Below are positions 27,272-35,497 of a DNA stretch of 64,000 nucleotides, in pieces (position 1 is the first letter of the stretch; each line of letters opens with the position of its first letter). The DNA comes from Devosia sp. FJ2-5-3. Its GTDB lineage: Bacteria > Pseudomonadota > Alphaproteobacteria > Rhizobiales > Devosiaceae. The notes below the pieces were generated by a model. It did no database searches and had not been told where the DNA came from. It was given only the letters and a program-made list of their open reading frames with translations. A program made the translations under genes and the position numbers. The DNA lies in contig NZ_CP104007.1 of the NCBI RefSeq assembly GCF_029201545.1, positions 716,501 through 780,500 on the forward strand, given 5' to 3'.

Positions 27272-27761
27272 CCGCCATGTGCTGAGTTTTCCCATATCGG
27301 GCCAAAGGTTCAACTACAGGGTCGCCGCTATCATCATCGTCGATGGGCATGTCCTCGTCAGCCGCGAGGACGATGACGACTACACAATGCTGCCCGGTGG
27401 CCGGGTCGAAATGGGCGAACCAAGCGCGCTCAGCCTGGCGCGGGAACTGGCCGAGGAAATTGGTCTGCCGGCCGATGTTGGCAGGATGCTGGCGACTTCG
27501 GAGAGCTTTTATCGCCGGGAAGGCGAGGATTTTCACGAGCTTGGCTTTTTCTATCAGGCCGGTTTGCCGGGGCAGGGGCCCAATGGCAATTCCCCCTGGC
27601 TGGTGCGGCAGGACGAGGGGCACGATCTCTATTTTTATTGGGTGCCGATCGAGGGCGGGGCACTCGAAGAGATGAACCTCCTGCCGCGCTGGCTCCCCCG
27701 GTTCTTTCGGAACCTGCCGGCGACCCATGCCCACATCATCCATGACGAGCGCCAGGCATGA
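27261..27761 (+). CDS. NUDIX hydrolase
   Basis: Pyrophosphohydrolase of 166 residues acting on a nucleoside diphosphate linked to another moiety. The Nudix box is complete: GGRVEMGEPSALSLARELAEEIGL, fitting GX5EX7REUXEEXGU. Its substrate cannot be inferred. It overlaps the preceding phosphoesterase by 11 bases and the following ybgC by 4 bases, indicating tight translational coupling. The C-terminal portion has YFYWVPIEGGALEEMNLLP as in NTP-pyrophosphatase-like NUDIX proteins. Confidence 0.9.
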   Translation: MQADRHVLSFPISGQRFNYRVAAIIIVDGHVLVSREDDDDYTMLPGGRVEMGEPSALSLARELAEEIGLPADVGRMLATSESFYRREGEDFHELGFFYQAGLPGQGPNGNSPWLVRQDEGHDLYFYWVPIEGGALEEMNLLPRWLPRFFRNLPATHAHIIHDERQA

Positions 27762-28162
27762 GCCTTCACCGTTTCCCAGTTCGGATCTACTACGAAGACA
27801 CCGACTTTTCGGGCAATGTCTATCATGCGGCCTATCTCAAGTTTTTCGAACGCGGCCGCACCGAATTCCTGCGCGACATCGGTATCAGCCATACGGAGCT
27901 GGCTAGGGACGGCATCGCTTTTGCTGTCCGCGCCATGGAACTGGACTTTCTTGGCGCCGCCCATATCGATGACGAATTGATCGTTTCGACCGAGGTGGCC
28001 GAATTGAGCGGCGCGAGGCTCACGCTCAACCAGACAATTCTGCGTGAGGAAAAGGTGCTGACAAAGGCCCGGGTGGTCGTTGCAGCCATCAAAACCAGCG
28101 GCGGGCCGGCGCGTCTGCCCGCGGCGCTGCGGGCCCGCCTGGCTGGCGATCCTGCATTGTGA
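27758..28162 (+). CDS. ybgC: Tol-Pal-associated acyl-CoA thioesterase YbgC
   Basis: Hotdog-fold thioesterase of 134 residues. The start RIYYEDTDFSGNVYHAAYLKFFERGRTEFLR carries the catalytic Asp of the 4-hydroxybenzoyl-CoA thioesterase type (YxDTDxxGxVYHxxYLxFxERART). It probably acts on short acyl-CoA or acyl-ACP; association with phospholipid synthesis enzymes is reported for the E. coli protein. It opens the conserved tol-pal block, with tolQ starting about 180 bases later. Its start overlaps the NUDIX stop by 4 bases. Confidence 0.94.
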   Translation: MSLHRFPVRIYYEDTDFSGNVYHAAYLKFFERGRTEFLRDIGISHTELARDGIAFAVRAMELDFLGAAHIDDELIVSTEVAELSGARLTLNQTILREEKVLTKARVVVAAIKTSGGPARLPAALRARLAGDPAL

Positions 28163-28343
28163 TCGCCAGCGCATCGGGTTTCTTAACCACTTGGTGACCA
28201 TAATCGCGGCAAAGAGATCAACGGCCATCGTCCGGGGCAGCAAAGTTCCGGTTCGGCGGCATTTCTCTTAATTTTGACAGATTCCGCCCCCATCGCACCA
28301 GCATCGGGGTCGGGCGCTTGGGCCGGGCTGAAAGGATCACTTC

Positions 28344-29054
28344 ATGGAAGCCATGGATGCCGTGGGGACAGTCGCTCCCCATGCGGACCTCTCCATCTGG
28401 GGACTGTTTTGGGCGGCGGACATTGTCGTCAAGACCGTGATGCTGGGGCTGTTGGCCGCCTCCATCTGGTGCTGGGCGATCATTGTCGACAAATCCATCG
28501 CCTATAGACGCTCCCAGGCGGAAATGAACCGCTTCGAGCGCATTTTCTGGTCGGGGCAGTCGCTTGAAGAACTTTACCAGCAGCAGGCGGACAAGCCTGC
28601 CGGTGGTATGGGATCGGTGTTTGTCGCGGCCATGAAAGAATGGAAGCGCAGCCACGAGCAGAACGCGGCCAGTTTTGTCGGGATGCAACAGCGCCTCGAC
28701 AAGGTGCTCGACGTCGCCATCGCCCGCGAAAGCGAATTTCTCGAAAAGCGCCTGGGTTTCCTTGCCACGGTCGGTTCGGCTGGTCCGTTCATCGGTCTGT
28801 TCGGCACCGTGTGGGGCATCATGAACGCCTTCACCAACATCGCCCAGTCGTCCTCGACCAATCTGGCCGTGGTGGCCGGTCCCATCGCCGAGGCGCTGTT
28901 CGCGACGGCCATCGGCCTCGTCGCCGCTATCCCCGCAGTTATCGCCTACAACAAGCTGTCTTCGGATGCCGGAAAGATGATCGGTCGTCTCGAAGGGTTT
29001 GCCGACGAATTCTCGACCATCCTCAGCCGCCAGCTCGAAGCCCGGAACCGCTGA
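28344..29054 (+). CDS. tolQ: Tol-Pal system inner-membrane protein TolQ
   Basis: MotA/ExbB-family proton-channel subunit of 236 residues, energising TolA during cell constriction. Three membrane helices are visible: about residues 24-50, 140-165 (FLATVGSAGPFIGLFGTVWGIM), and 175-200 (AEALFATAIGLVAAIPAV). The conserved Thr and Pro of the channel are in these last two. It is the first gene of tolQRAB, with tolR beginning 1 base after the stop codon. The 181-base gap before it may contain the promoter of the tol operon. Confidence 0.95.
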   Translation: MEAMDAVGTVAPHADLSIWGLFWAADIVVKTVMLGLLAASIWCWAIIVDKSIAYRRSQAEMNRFERIFWSGQSLEELYQQQADKPAGGMGSVFVAAMKEWKRSHEQNAASFVGMQQRLDKVLDVAIARESEFLEKRLGFLATVGSAGPFIGLFGTVWGIMNAFTNIAQSSSTNLAVVAGPIAEALFATAIGLVAAIPAVIAYNKLSSDAGKMIGRLEGFADEFSTILSRQLEARNR

Positions 29055-29055
29055 C

Positions 29056-29496
29056 ATGGGCATGGGTGGTTCATCGGCGGGTGGCGGAGGCGGCGGACGC
29101 CGTCGGCGTCGCCGCGGCAAGGCAGTCATGAGCGAAATCAACATCACACCCATGGTGGACGTGATGCTCGTTCTGCTGATTATCTTCATGGTCGCGGCGC
29201 CAATGATGACGGCGGGCGTGCCGGTCGACCTGCCGCGCACGGCTGCCGCTGACATGCCCAGCCAGACCCAGCCCATCACCGTGGCCGTGACCCCCGATGG
29301 GGCGCTCTACGTCGACGAGACACCCGTGGGCGAAGCCGAACTCGTCGCCACCGTCGCGGCCCTCGCGACGCCGGAAGATCGTATCTTCCTGCGGGGCGAT
29401 ACTACGGCCAATTACGGTACGGTGATGCGGATCATGGGCCTGCTCTCGTCTGCAGGCTATTCCAAAATCGGTCTCGTCACCGAGCGCGAACAATAA
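29056..29496 (+). CDS. tolR: Tol-Pal system protein TolR
   Basis: ExbD/TolR-family protein of 146 residues. The single helix (about residues 32-53, ITPMVDVMLVLLIIFMVAAP) contains the Asp essential for proton flow, and a periplasmic domain follows. The cytoplasmic N-terminus is odd: a run of Gly followed by six Arg (residues about 9-20), probably a strong inside-positive anchor. The ATG at 29056 directly follows the tolQ stop; a second ATG two codons later is possible. tolA follows after 10 bases. Confidence 0.94.
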   Translation: MGMGGSSAGGGGGGRRRRRRGKAVMSEINITPMVDVMLVLLIIFMVAAPMMTAGVPVDLPRTAAADMPSQTQPITVAVTPDGALYVDETPVGEAELVATVAALATPEDRIFLRGDTTANYGTVMRIMGLLSSAGYSKIGLVTEREQ

Positions 29497-29506
29497 GGCG
29501 CCGGGC

Positions 29507-30730
29507 ATGCGGACGGGTGTCGTCGTATCGGTTACAGCGCATGTGGTGCTGATCGCGCTTGGCCTGATCAGCCTGGGCTCGACCGACCCGCTCGAGGCCA
29601 GCGTTGAATCGATCTCTGTCGATCTCGTGCCGATCGAGGAATACACCAATATTCGCATGGGCCAACTCGACAGCACTGTTGTCGAGACCAATACGCCGTC
29701 TGTCGTCGAAAGCGACCAGCCGGCCGAACTGGCGCAGCCAACCGGCAATACCGAGCAGGACCAGCCGACGCCGTCTCCGGCCGATGTGCCGACGCCTGCG
29801 CCGGTGACCGAAACCGCACCCGCGCCAGAGCCCGCTCCCCAGCCGGAGCCGGAACCGGAACCGACGCCCGAGCCGGAGCCCGAGCCCACACCGGAGCCGG
29901 AGCCGACGCCCGCGCCGACACCGGTGCCCCCGGTGCCGCAGACCCGTCCGCCCACTCCGGAACCAACTCCCGAGCCTGAACCCGAGCCGACCCCAGAGCC
30001 GGAACCGACGCCTGCGCCGACGCCCGCGCCGACACCTGCACCTGCTCCCGTGCCAGAGCCGACACCGGAGCCGACGCCAGAACCCACGCCCGAGCCCCAG
30101 CCCACGGCAGAGCCCCAGACGCCGCGGGTTGCCGCGCCCACGCCCGCCCAGCGGCCGAGCAATCTGGCACGGCTGCGCGAGCAATTCGCTGCAGCGGAAG
30201 CCGAGCGCAAAAAGCGCGAGGAAGAAGAACGCCAGCGCGTGGCCGCCGCCCGTGCGCAGCAGAACCAGTCCCAGTCCCAAACGCCGGCACCGGCGCCGAC
30301 CCGTCCGGGTCCGACGCAAAGCAATAGCAGCAATGCCGACGACATCGCCGCGCTCATCAACAATGCGCCCACCACCGGCGGCACGACCGGACAGGGCGGC
30401 TCGCCGACCCTTGGCGACACCACCGGAACGTCGGCGCGCCTCAGCCGTTCGGAAATCGACGGGCTCGCAGGTCGGGTTCGCAAATACTGGAACCTGCTGC
30501 CCAGCGACATCAATAGCGGCAAGACGGTTGTCCTGCGCCTCAGCCTTAATCGGGACGGCACAGTCAATGGTATTCCCGAAGTCGTTTCGGCGGATCCGTC
30601 CCCTGAAGGGGCAGCGATTGCACGGGCCGCACAGCGCGCCGTTGTCGCCGCAACCCAGGAAGGACCGTTCACTCTTTCTGCCGATGCCTATGACCAATGG
30701 CGCCAGCTCGAATTGGAACTGAGGCCCTGA
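29507..30730 (+). CDS. tolA: TolA-like protein with a Pro-Glu-rich spacer
   Basis: Inner-membrane protein of 407 residues spanning the periplasm to reach Pal and TolB. An N-terminal helix (about 4-24) is followed by an acidic linker. Then come about 100 residues of alternating Pro with Glu/Thr/Ala (about 103-206), a short charged helix (ARLREQFAAAEAERKKREEEERQRVAAARAQQ, about 222-253), a Gln/Ser/Gly linker, and a C-terminal TonB/TolA-like domain (RVRKYWNLLPSD ... LRLSLNRDGTV). In E. coli the spacer is a long Ala/Lys-rich helix instead. The Pro-Glu repeat is expected to form a stiff extended polyproline-type rod. Position between tolR and tolB supports the assignment. Confidence 0.88.
   Translation: MRTGVVVSVTAHVVLIALGLISLGSTDPLEASVESISVDLVPIEEYTNIRMGQLDSTVVETNTPSVVESDQPAELAQPTGNTEQDQPTPSPADVPTPAPVTETAPAPEPAPQPEPEPEPTPEPEPEPTPEPEPTPAPTPVPPVPQTRPPTPEPTPEPEPEPTPEPEPTPAPTPAPTPAPAPVPEPTPEPTPEPTPEPQPTAEPQTPRVAAPTPAQRPSNLARLREQFAAAEAERKKREEEERQRVAAARAQQNQSQSQTPAPAPTRPGPTQSNSSNADDIAALINNAPTTGGTTGQGGSPTLGDTTGTSARLSRSEIDGLAGRVRKYWNLLPSDINSGKTVVLRLSLNRDGTVNGIPEVVSADPSPEGAAIARAAQRAVVAATQEGPFTLSADAYDQWRQLELELRP
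29815..30125 (+). repeat. Degenerate Pro-Glu coding repeat in tolA
   Basis: About 310 bases of short imperfect repeats based on CCGGAGCC / CCGACGCC codon pairs encode the Pro-Glu/Pro-Thr spacer. It is in frame throughout and is a likely site of length variation by slippage. Confidence 0.8.
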
Positions 30731-30800
30731 CCTTGAATTTGCCTGTTTGCTGGCCAGTATGGCTGGACCTCAAACGGCGCGATTGGAGACATGAACAAAG

Positions 30801-32111
30801 ATGACTCTGCTAACCCGGCGCAATGCGCTCAAGCTTGGCCTTGCAGGCGGCGCCCTTATGGCCACTTCTTCCCTGGCGATGGCCCAGCTGCGCATCGTGG
30901 TGGAAGGCGCCAACTTCCAGCCCCTGCCGATCGCCATTCCTGATTTCGCGTCATCCGACCCCAATTTCGGGCGCGAGATTGCCGAGATCGTGCGCAACAA
31001 TCTGCGCCGCTCCGGCCTCTTCCTCCCCCTCGATCCGGCCTCGCTGCCGGTGCAGGTGGGCGATGTCAATGGCACACCGGACTTCAACATCTGGCGCACC
31101 GCCAATGTCGATGCGCTGGTCATGGGCGCGGTCGAGCGCGGCGGGCAGATCTCTTCGTCGGTGCGCGTCTGGGATACGCAACAGGCGGCCCAGGTCGTGG
31201 GCAAGAGCTACAATACTGATCCCAACTCGGCGCGTCGCATCGCGCATATCGTGTCCGACGCGATCTACGAGCAATTGGCCGGTGGCACGGGCTATTTCGA
31301 TACGCGCGTGATCTACGTCGCCGAAAGCGGACCCAAGGCCAACCGTACGCGGCGCCTTGCCATCATGGATCAGGATGGCGCCAATTCGCAGTATCTGACC
31401 GATGGTTCGACCATGGCGCTGACCCCGCGCTTTTCGCCAAATGGCGATATGGTCACCTATATGAATTTTGCCGAGGGCAATCCGCAGGTCTATCTGCTGC
31501 AGCTCTCGAGCGGCCGTCAGCAGCGGCTCGCCAATGTCGGCGCCATGACTTTTGCGCCGCGCTTCTCGCCTGATGGCGGCACCGTTGCCTTTTCGGTCGA
31601 GCAGGGTGGGGCCACCAATATCTATTCCGTCGGCACAGGCGGCGGCCAGCCCATGCAGCTGACCTCGGGCGCGGCGATCGACACCGGTCCCTCCTATTCG
31701 CCCGATGGCTCGCGCATCGTCTTCGAAAGCGATCGCGGCGGCTCGCCCCAGATCTACATGATGGGCGCCGGCGGCGGCAACGCCCAGCGGGTCAGCTTCG
31801 GCCAAGGCAGCTATTCGACGCCGGTCTGGTCCCCCAAGGGCGACCTCATCGCCTTTACCCGTCAGTCCGGCGGCCAGTTCCATATCGGCACCATGGCGCC
31901 AGACGGCTCGGGCGAGCGCCTGCTCTATTCGAGCTACCACGCCGAGGGCCCGACCTGGGCACCCAATGGCCGCGTGATCATGTTCTTCCAGGATCCGGGT
32001 GGCAATGACGGCCCGCGCCTGATGAGCGTCGATATCTGGGGCCGCAATCCGCTGACCATTCCCACCGAAAGCTATGCATCCGACCCGGCCTGGTCGGGGC
32101 TGCGCGGCTAA
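30801..32111 (+). CDS. tolB: Tol-Pal system beta-propeller protein TolB
   Basis: Periplasmic protein of 436 residues with an N-terminal alpha/beta domain (about 30-165) and a C-terminal six-bladed beta-propeller of WD40-like PD40 repeats (SPNGDMVTYMNF, SPDGGTVAFSV, SPDGSRIVFESDRGG, SPKGDLIAFTRQ). It interacts with Pal and TolA. The signal peptide begins LLTRRNALKLGLAGG, a twin-arginine-like sequence, so Tat export rather than Sec is possible. tolA ends 70 bases upstream. A strong hairpin follows before pal. Confidence 0.95.
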   Translation: MTLLTRRNALKLGLAGGALMATSSLAMAQLRIVVEGANFQPLPIAIPDFASSDPNFGREIAEIVRNNLRRSGLFLPLDPASLPVQVGDVNGTPDFNIWRTANVDALVMGAVERGGQISSSVRVWDTQQAAQVVGKSYNTDPNSARRIAHIVSDAIYEQLAGGTGYFDTRVIYVAESGPKANRTRRLAIMDQDGANSQYLTDGSTMALTPRFSPNGDMVTYMNFAEGNPQVYLLQLSSGRQQRLANVGAMTFAPRFSPDGGTVAFSVEQGGATNIYSVGTGGGQPMQLTSGAAIDTGPSYSPDGSRIVFESDRGGSPQIYMMGAGGGNAQRVSFGQGSYSTPVWSPKGDLIAFTRQSGGQFHIGTMAPDGSGERLLYSSYHAEGPTWAPNGRVIMFFQDPGGNDGPRLMSVDIWGRNPLTIPTESYASDPAWSGLRG

Positions 32112-32132
32112 GATCTCGCAACGCATTTGAAC

Positions 32133-32166
32133 AAAGCCCCCGGACCGCTCCGGGGGCTTTGCTTTG
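32133..32166 (+). terminator. Hairpin between tolB and pal
   Basis: AAAGCCCCCGG-ACCGCT-CCGGGGGCTTT is followed by an interrupted T tract (GCTTTG). It probably ends or attenuates the tolB transcript, leaving pal to its own promoter in the 210 bases downstream. Confidence 0.75.
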
Positions 32167-32319
32167 CTCGGGCAAATATCGAAGCGCCAATCGGGCGGCT
32201 TAACCTTAACGTGATCGACGAGACGCCCTGTTGCCCATTGGCAACGCCACAAAAAAGCCCGGATTCCCGCCACATCCGCGCCCCAATAGGCAAAGATTAA
32301 CCATGCCTGACAACCCGGT

Positions 32320-32357
32320 CTTAAGATTAAGCGCGGTAAATGCCTTGCTTAAGATTA
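32320..32357 (+). repeat. Direct repeat CTTAAGATTA in the pal promoter region
   Basis: The 10-mer CTTAAGATTA occurs at 32320-32329 and 32348-32357, 28 bases apart, within an AT-rich stretch just before pal. It may be a tandem regulator site, but no known regulator is assigned. Confidence 0.4.
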
Positions 32358-32378
32358 TTGCCTTTCCAGGAGCCTTCC

Positions 32379-32879
32379 GTGGTCATTCCCGCACCCATCA
32401 ATACCGCGTTGCGCGCTGCCGCGATGCTTCTCTTCGTCGTCGTCATCGCGGCCTGTTCGCGTAGTGCAAATGATAATGTCGGCCTGACCGGCGCCGGCAA
32501 TCTCGGCCCCGGTGGCGGTGCCCCCGGCAGCCAGCAGGAATTCATCGTGACCGTGGGCGACCGCGTGTTCTTCACCACCGATTCCAGCTCGCTGACCACC
32601 GAAGCCATGGCCACGCTCGACAAGCAGGCTGCCTGGCTCAACCAGTACCAGAACTATCGTATCCTCATCGAAGGCCATGCCGACGAACGCGGCACTCGCG
32701 AATACAACATCGCGCTGGGCGCCCGACGCTCCAATGTCGTGGTCAACTATCTCGTCTCCAAGGGCGTGAACGGCCAGCGCATCACCAGCCAGTCCTTCGG
32801 CAAGGAACGCCCCGTCGCGATCTGTAACGACATTTCCTGCTGGAGCCAGAACCGCCGCGCGGTTACTGTGGTCCAGTAA
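32379..32879 (+). CDS. pal: Peptidoglycan-associated lipoprotein Pal
   Basis: Outer-membrane lipoprotein of 166 residues. The signal peptide ends in a lipobox (VVVIAACS), putting the lipidated Cys near residue 26. The OmpA-like peptidoglycan-binding domain covers about 60-166, with ILIEGHADERGTREYNIALGARRSNVV carrying the diaminopimelate-contacting Asp and Arg. I chose the GTG at 32379 because AGGAG lies 6 bases upstream and the signal peptide then has normal length; the frame opens with an ATG at 32340 lacking a ribosome site. It follows tolB after a hairpin and precedes cpoB, also after a terminator. Confidence 0.94.
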   Translation: MVIPAPINTALRAAAMLLFVVVIAACSRSANDNVGLTGAGNLGPGGGAPGSQQEFIVTVGDRVFFTTDSSSLTTEAMATLDKQAAWLNQYQNYRILIEGHADERGTREYNIALGARRSNVVVNYLVSKGVNGQRITSQSFGKERPVAICNDISCWSQNRRAVTVVQ

Positions 32880-32936
32880 CAAGTTTGGCGCCCCAGAAGG
32901 GGCGCCCAATTCCAGTCCTAGAACTGGAGGCAAGGA

Positions 32937-32975
32937 GCGCCCGGTACCACTAAAGTGGGCCGGGCGCTTTGTTTT
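32937..32975 (+). terminator. Rho-independent terminator of pal
   Basis: GCGCCCGG and CCGGGCGC arms (32937-32944 and about 32959-32967) enclose an inner inverted repeat and are followed by TTTGTTTT. A second hairpin, GGCGCCCC / GGGGCGCC, lies at 32887-32906 just after the stop codon. Confidence 0.82.
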
Positions 32976-33044
32976 GACCAAAATTGGCCTTTATCGGCGG
33001 GCCAATGATACCCATCTTGGCGAGCATCCACTGGAGGATACGCT

Positions 33045-34073
33045 TTGAATTTCGGAATAGTCGGCAAAAAGCTGGGCGCAGGCATTTGCGCCATGGCCCT
33101 GGGCATGGGCGGTGGCTCGGCCACGGTAATGGCGCAAAGCGCCTTTCCCCCGGCCGAGCTGCAGGGCTTGGCATTCAACAATACCCAGCCGGGCCGGGTC
33201 CTCGTGGCCCAGGCCGATAGCGCCCAGCTCATGGTGCGCATCCAGCAGCTCGAGGAGCAGCTGCGCTCCCTCAACGGGCAGATCGAGGGGCTGACCTTCC
33301 AGCTCACCCAGATGCAGGAAATCATCAACCGGATGCAGGAAGACAACGAGTTTCGCTTCCAGGCACTGGAAGGCGGTGCTGGGGGAAAAACTGATGCGGC
33401 AACCCAACCGGGCAGCGTGACGCAGCCCGAGGCGTTGCCGCAGACCCCAGCGCAAACAGAAGAAGCGCCAGCGACCGTCGTGCCGTCCCAGGGCGTTCAG
33501 CCCCTGCCGGGCGAGCAGGAGTTCGACCCCACATTCGACCAGGGTCAGGGCGCTCCGGAGGACGATCTCGGCGCATCGGCCGATCCTCTAGTCGGCACAG
33601 GTCGGGGGGGCGCCGTCGATCTCGTCACCGGCCAACCGCTCAATCTCTCCTATGACCCGCGCGCGCCACAGAGCGGCAATGCCGATGCGGACGCCCAGTT
33701 CACCGCCGGATATGAGGCGCTGAGCTCGGGCGACTATGCCTTTGCGGAAGATCAGTTCAGTCAGTTCGTCGAGCTCTACCCCAATAGCCCGAGGGTGACG
33801 GACGCGGCCAATTTTCTCGGCGAAGCGCTGCTGGCCCGTGGCGCCTATGATCGGGCGGCCGAAGTGTTGCTGGAAGCCTTCGAGAAGCAGCCGGAAAATA
33901 CCCGGGCGCCGGACCTGCTGCTCAAGCTCGGCATTGCCCTGGCCGGCGCCGGGGAGCGGGAAACCGCCTGCCGGACATTTGACGAAGTGAGCCGAAGGTT
34001 TGCCGCTACCCAGCCGGCTTTCACCAGCCGCCTCGCCGAGGAGAGAGCCAAGGCCGCATGTCCGCCAGCGTAA
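33045..34073 (+). CDS. cpoB: Tol-associated cell division coordinator CpoB (YbgF)
   Basis: Periplasmic protein of 342 residues. A signal peptide (about 1-31, cleavage near VMAQ) is followed by a trimerising coiled coil (about 58-108: LMVRIQQLEEQLRSLNGQIEGL). Then come a low-complexity Pro/Gln/Glu linker and a C-terminal TPR domain (about 213-335: AGYEALSSGDYAFAEDQFSQFVELYPNS). CpoB links peptidoglycan synthesis to Tol-dependent outer-membrane constriction in E. coli. The start is a TTG at 33045 with GGAGG 7 bases upstream, which is convincing. It overlaps tilS by 16 bases. Confidence 0.9.
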   Translation: MNFGIVGKKLGAGICAMALGMGGGSATVMAQSAFPPAELQGLAFNNTQPGRVLVAQADSAQLMVRIQQLEEQLRSLNGQIEGLTFQLTQMQEIINRMQEDNEFRFQALEGGAGGKTDAATQPGSVTQPEALPQTPAQTEEAPATVVPSQGVQPLPGEQEFDPTFDQGQGAPEDDLGASADPLVGTGRGGAVDLVTGQPLNLSYDPRAPQSGNADADAQFTAGYEALSSGDYAFAEDQFSQFVELYPNSPRVTDAANFLGEALLARGAYDRAAEVLLEAFEKQPENTRAPDLLLKLGIALAGAGERETACRTFDEVSRRFAATQPAFTSRLAEERAKAACPPA

Positions 34074-35332
34074 CCCCCGACCTCGCCGATGCGGATACAC
34101 TGACGCGCCTGTTTGCGCCCGTCGCGGGGGAGCAGGCACTGGGCCTTGCCGTTTCCGGCGGGCCCGACAGCCTTGCCCTCATGCTTTTGGCCCAACGTTG
34201 GGCGGTGGCGCAGGCCCAGCCGCCGCGCCTCTTCGTCTATAGTCTCGATCACGGCCTGAGGCCCGAAGCCGCCTCGGAAGTCGCCATGGTTCTGGCTGAG
34301 GCGGAGCGCCTGGGACTGACCGCGCGGGGACTGGTCTGGGAGGGGCCCGCGCCTGAAACCGGCGTGCTCGAGGCGGCGCGCCTCGCTCGTTACCGGATTA
34401 TCGGGGAGGCCATGGCTGCGGACGGCGTCACCGTGCTGGCCACCGGGCACCATCGTGGCGACCAGGCCGAAACCATTTTGATGCGCCTCGCCCATGGCAG
34501 CGGGCTCGATGGCCTCAAGGGCATGACGGTGCTGTCGCAGGTCGAGGGGGTCAAAGTCTTTCGCCCTCTGCTCGATGTCGAGCCGCAGACGCTTGCCAAG
34601 CTGGTGGCCGATGCCGGCATGGTGCCGGCCCAGGACCCCTCGAACCATGACACCAGCTATGAGCGGGTGCGCTGGCGTCAATTGCTGCCCGCTCTCGCCG
34701 CGGAAGGTCTCGATGGCGGGGCAATTGCCCGTTTTGCGGCGCGGATGGCAGAGGCCGACCTGGCCCTGACCCAACTCACCGACGCCGCCTTTGCAGAGCT
34801 TGTCGTCTTCGACGGCTTTGGCGCGGCCAGCCTGCCGCTCGCAACCTTGACGGCGTTGAGCCCGGCCGTGGGGCGACGCGTCCTCAGCCGCGTGCTCACC
34901 ATCGTCGGCGGCCGCCAGCGCCCCCGGGCCCTGGGGCAGGTGGAGCGGCTTTTCGAACAATTGACCACTGATACGCTGCCGCGTGGCGCGACGCTTCTGG
35001 GCGCGGTTATTCGCGTCAAGGGCGATGGCTTGATCGTGGCGCGCGAACCCGGCCGCGTCCTGCCGGAGGAGCGGGCGCTGTCGCCGCATTCGGCTCTTGT
35101 GTGGGACGAGCGGTTCCGCATCGCCAATCTATCCGGCGAAGCCGGACTTGTTGCAGCGGCGACGGATTTCTTTCCCCGTCACCGCCTCGAAGAAGTGCTC
35201 GGTTTCAAGGTGACGACACCGGCAGAGGCGATTCGGACCGCGCCCATTGTCCGCGATGCCAGTGGTGCCGTACTCTCGCTTGGCGGGTGGTCATTCGACG
35301 ATCGCGTCACTGTCGAACTTCTTGTGGACTGA
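34058..35332 (+). CDS. tilS: tRNA(Ile)-lysidine synthetase
   Basis: ATP-dependent enzyme of 424 residues that modifies C34 of the CAU-anticodon isoleucine tRNA to lysidine. The PP-loop SGGPDSLAL is at residues 33-41; the downstream ATGHHRGDQAETILMRLAHGSG segment is the family's second motif. The C-terminal part (about 300-424) fits the substrate-recognition domains. It overlaps cpoB by 16 bases, which means coupled translation, and precedes ftsH by about 165 bases. The tilS-ftsH order is widely conserved. Confidence 0.93.
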   Translation: MSASVTPDLADADTLTRLFAPVAGEQALGLAVSGGPDSLALMLLAQRWAVAQAQPPRLFVYSLDHGLRPEAASEVAMVLAEAERLGLTARGLVWEGPAPETGVLEAARLARYRIIGEAMAADGVTVLATGHHRGDQAETILMRLAHGSGLDGLKGMTVLSQVEGVKVFRPLLDVEPQTLAKLVADAGMVPAQDPSNHDTSYERVRWRQLLPALAAEGLDGGAIARFAARMAEADLALTQLTDAAFAELVVFDGFGAASLPLATLTALSPAVGRRVLSRVLTIVGGRQRPRALGQVERLFEQLTTDTLPRGATLLGAVIRVKGDGLIVAREPGRVLPEERALSPHSALVWDERFRIANLSGEAGLVAAATDFFPRHRLEEVLGFKVTTPAEAIRTAPIVRDASGAVLSLGGWSFDDRVTVELLVD

Positions 35333-35497
35333 TCCTGCAACCTTTGACAATGACACCGTATTAACCCCGTCGCGACAATATGACTGGACGGCAGGGCGCG
35401 GAGGCCTCAGGTCTTGCCCTTGTAACGCCCCAATGACGGACTTACATTCGCCCCATGCTGCCGCGCATTGCGCCGGCACCCCTCCGGGACAGGATTG

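Noticed and set aside
29815..30125. CRISPR-like short repeats
   Set aside because: Repeats are in-frame codon repeats of the tolA spacer, without regular spacers and without cas genes.
29071..30697. Minus-strand frames opposite tolA
   Set aside because: Gly/Ser/Val repeats result from reading the Pro-Glu repeat backwards; there is no independent evidence.
32300..32360. CtrA boxes before pal
   Set aside because: Several TTAA half sites occur, but none are paired at 7-base spacing; only a 10-bp direct repeat is reported.
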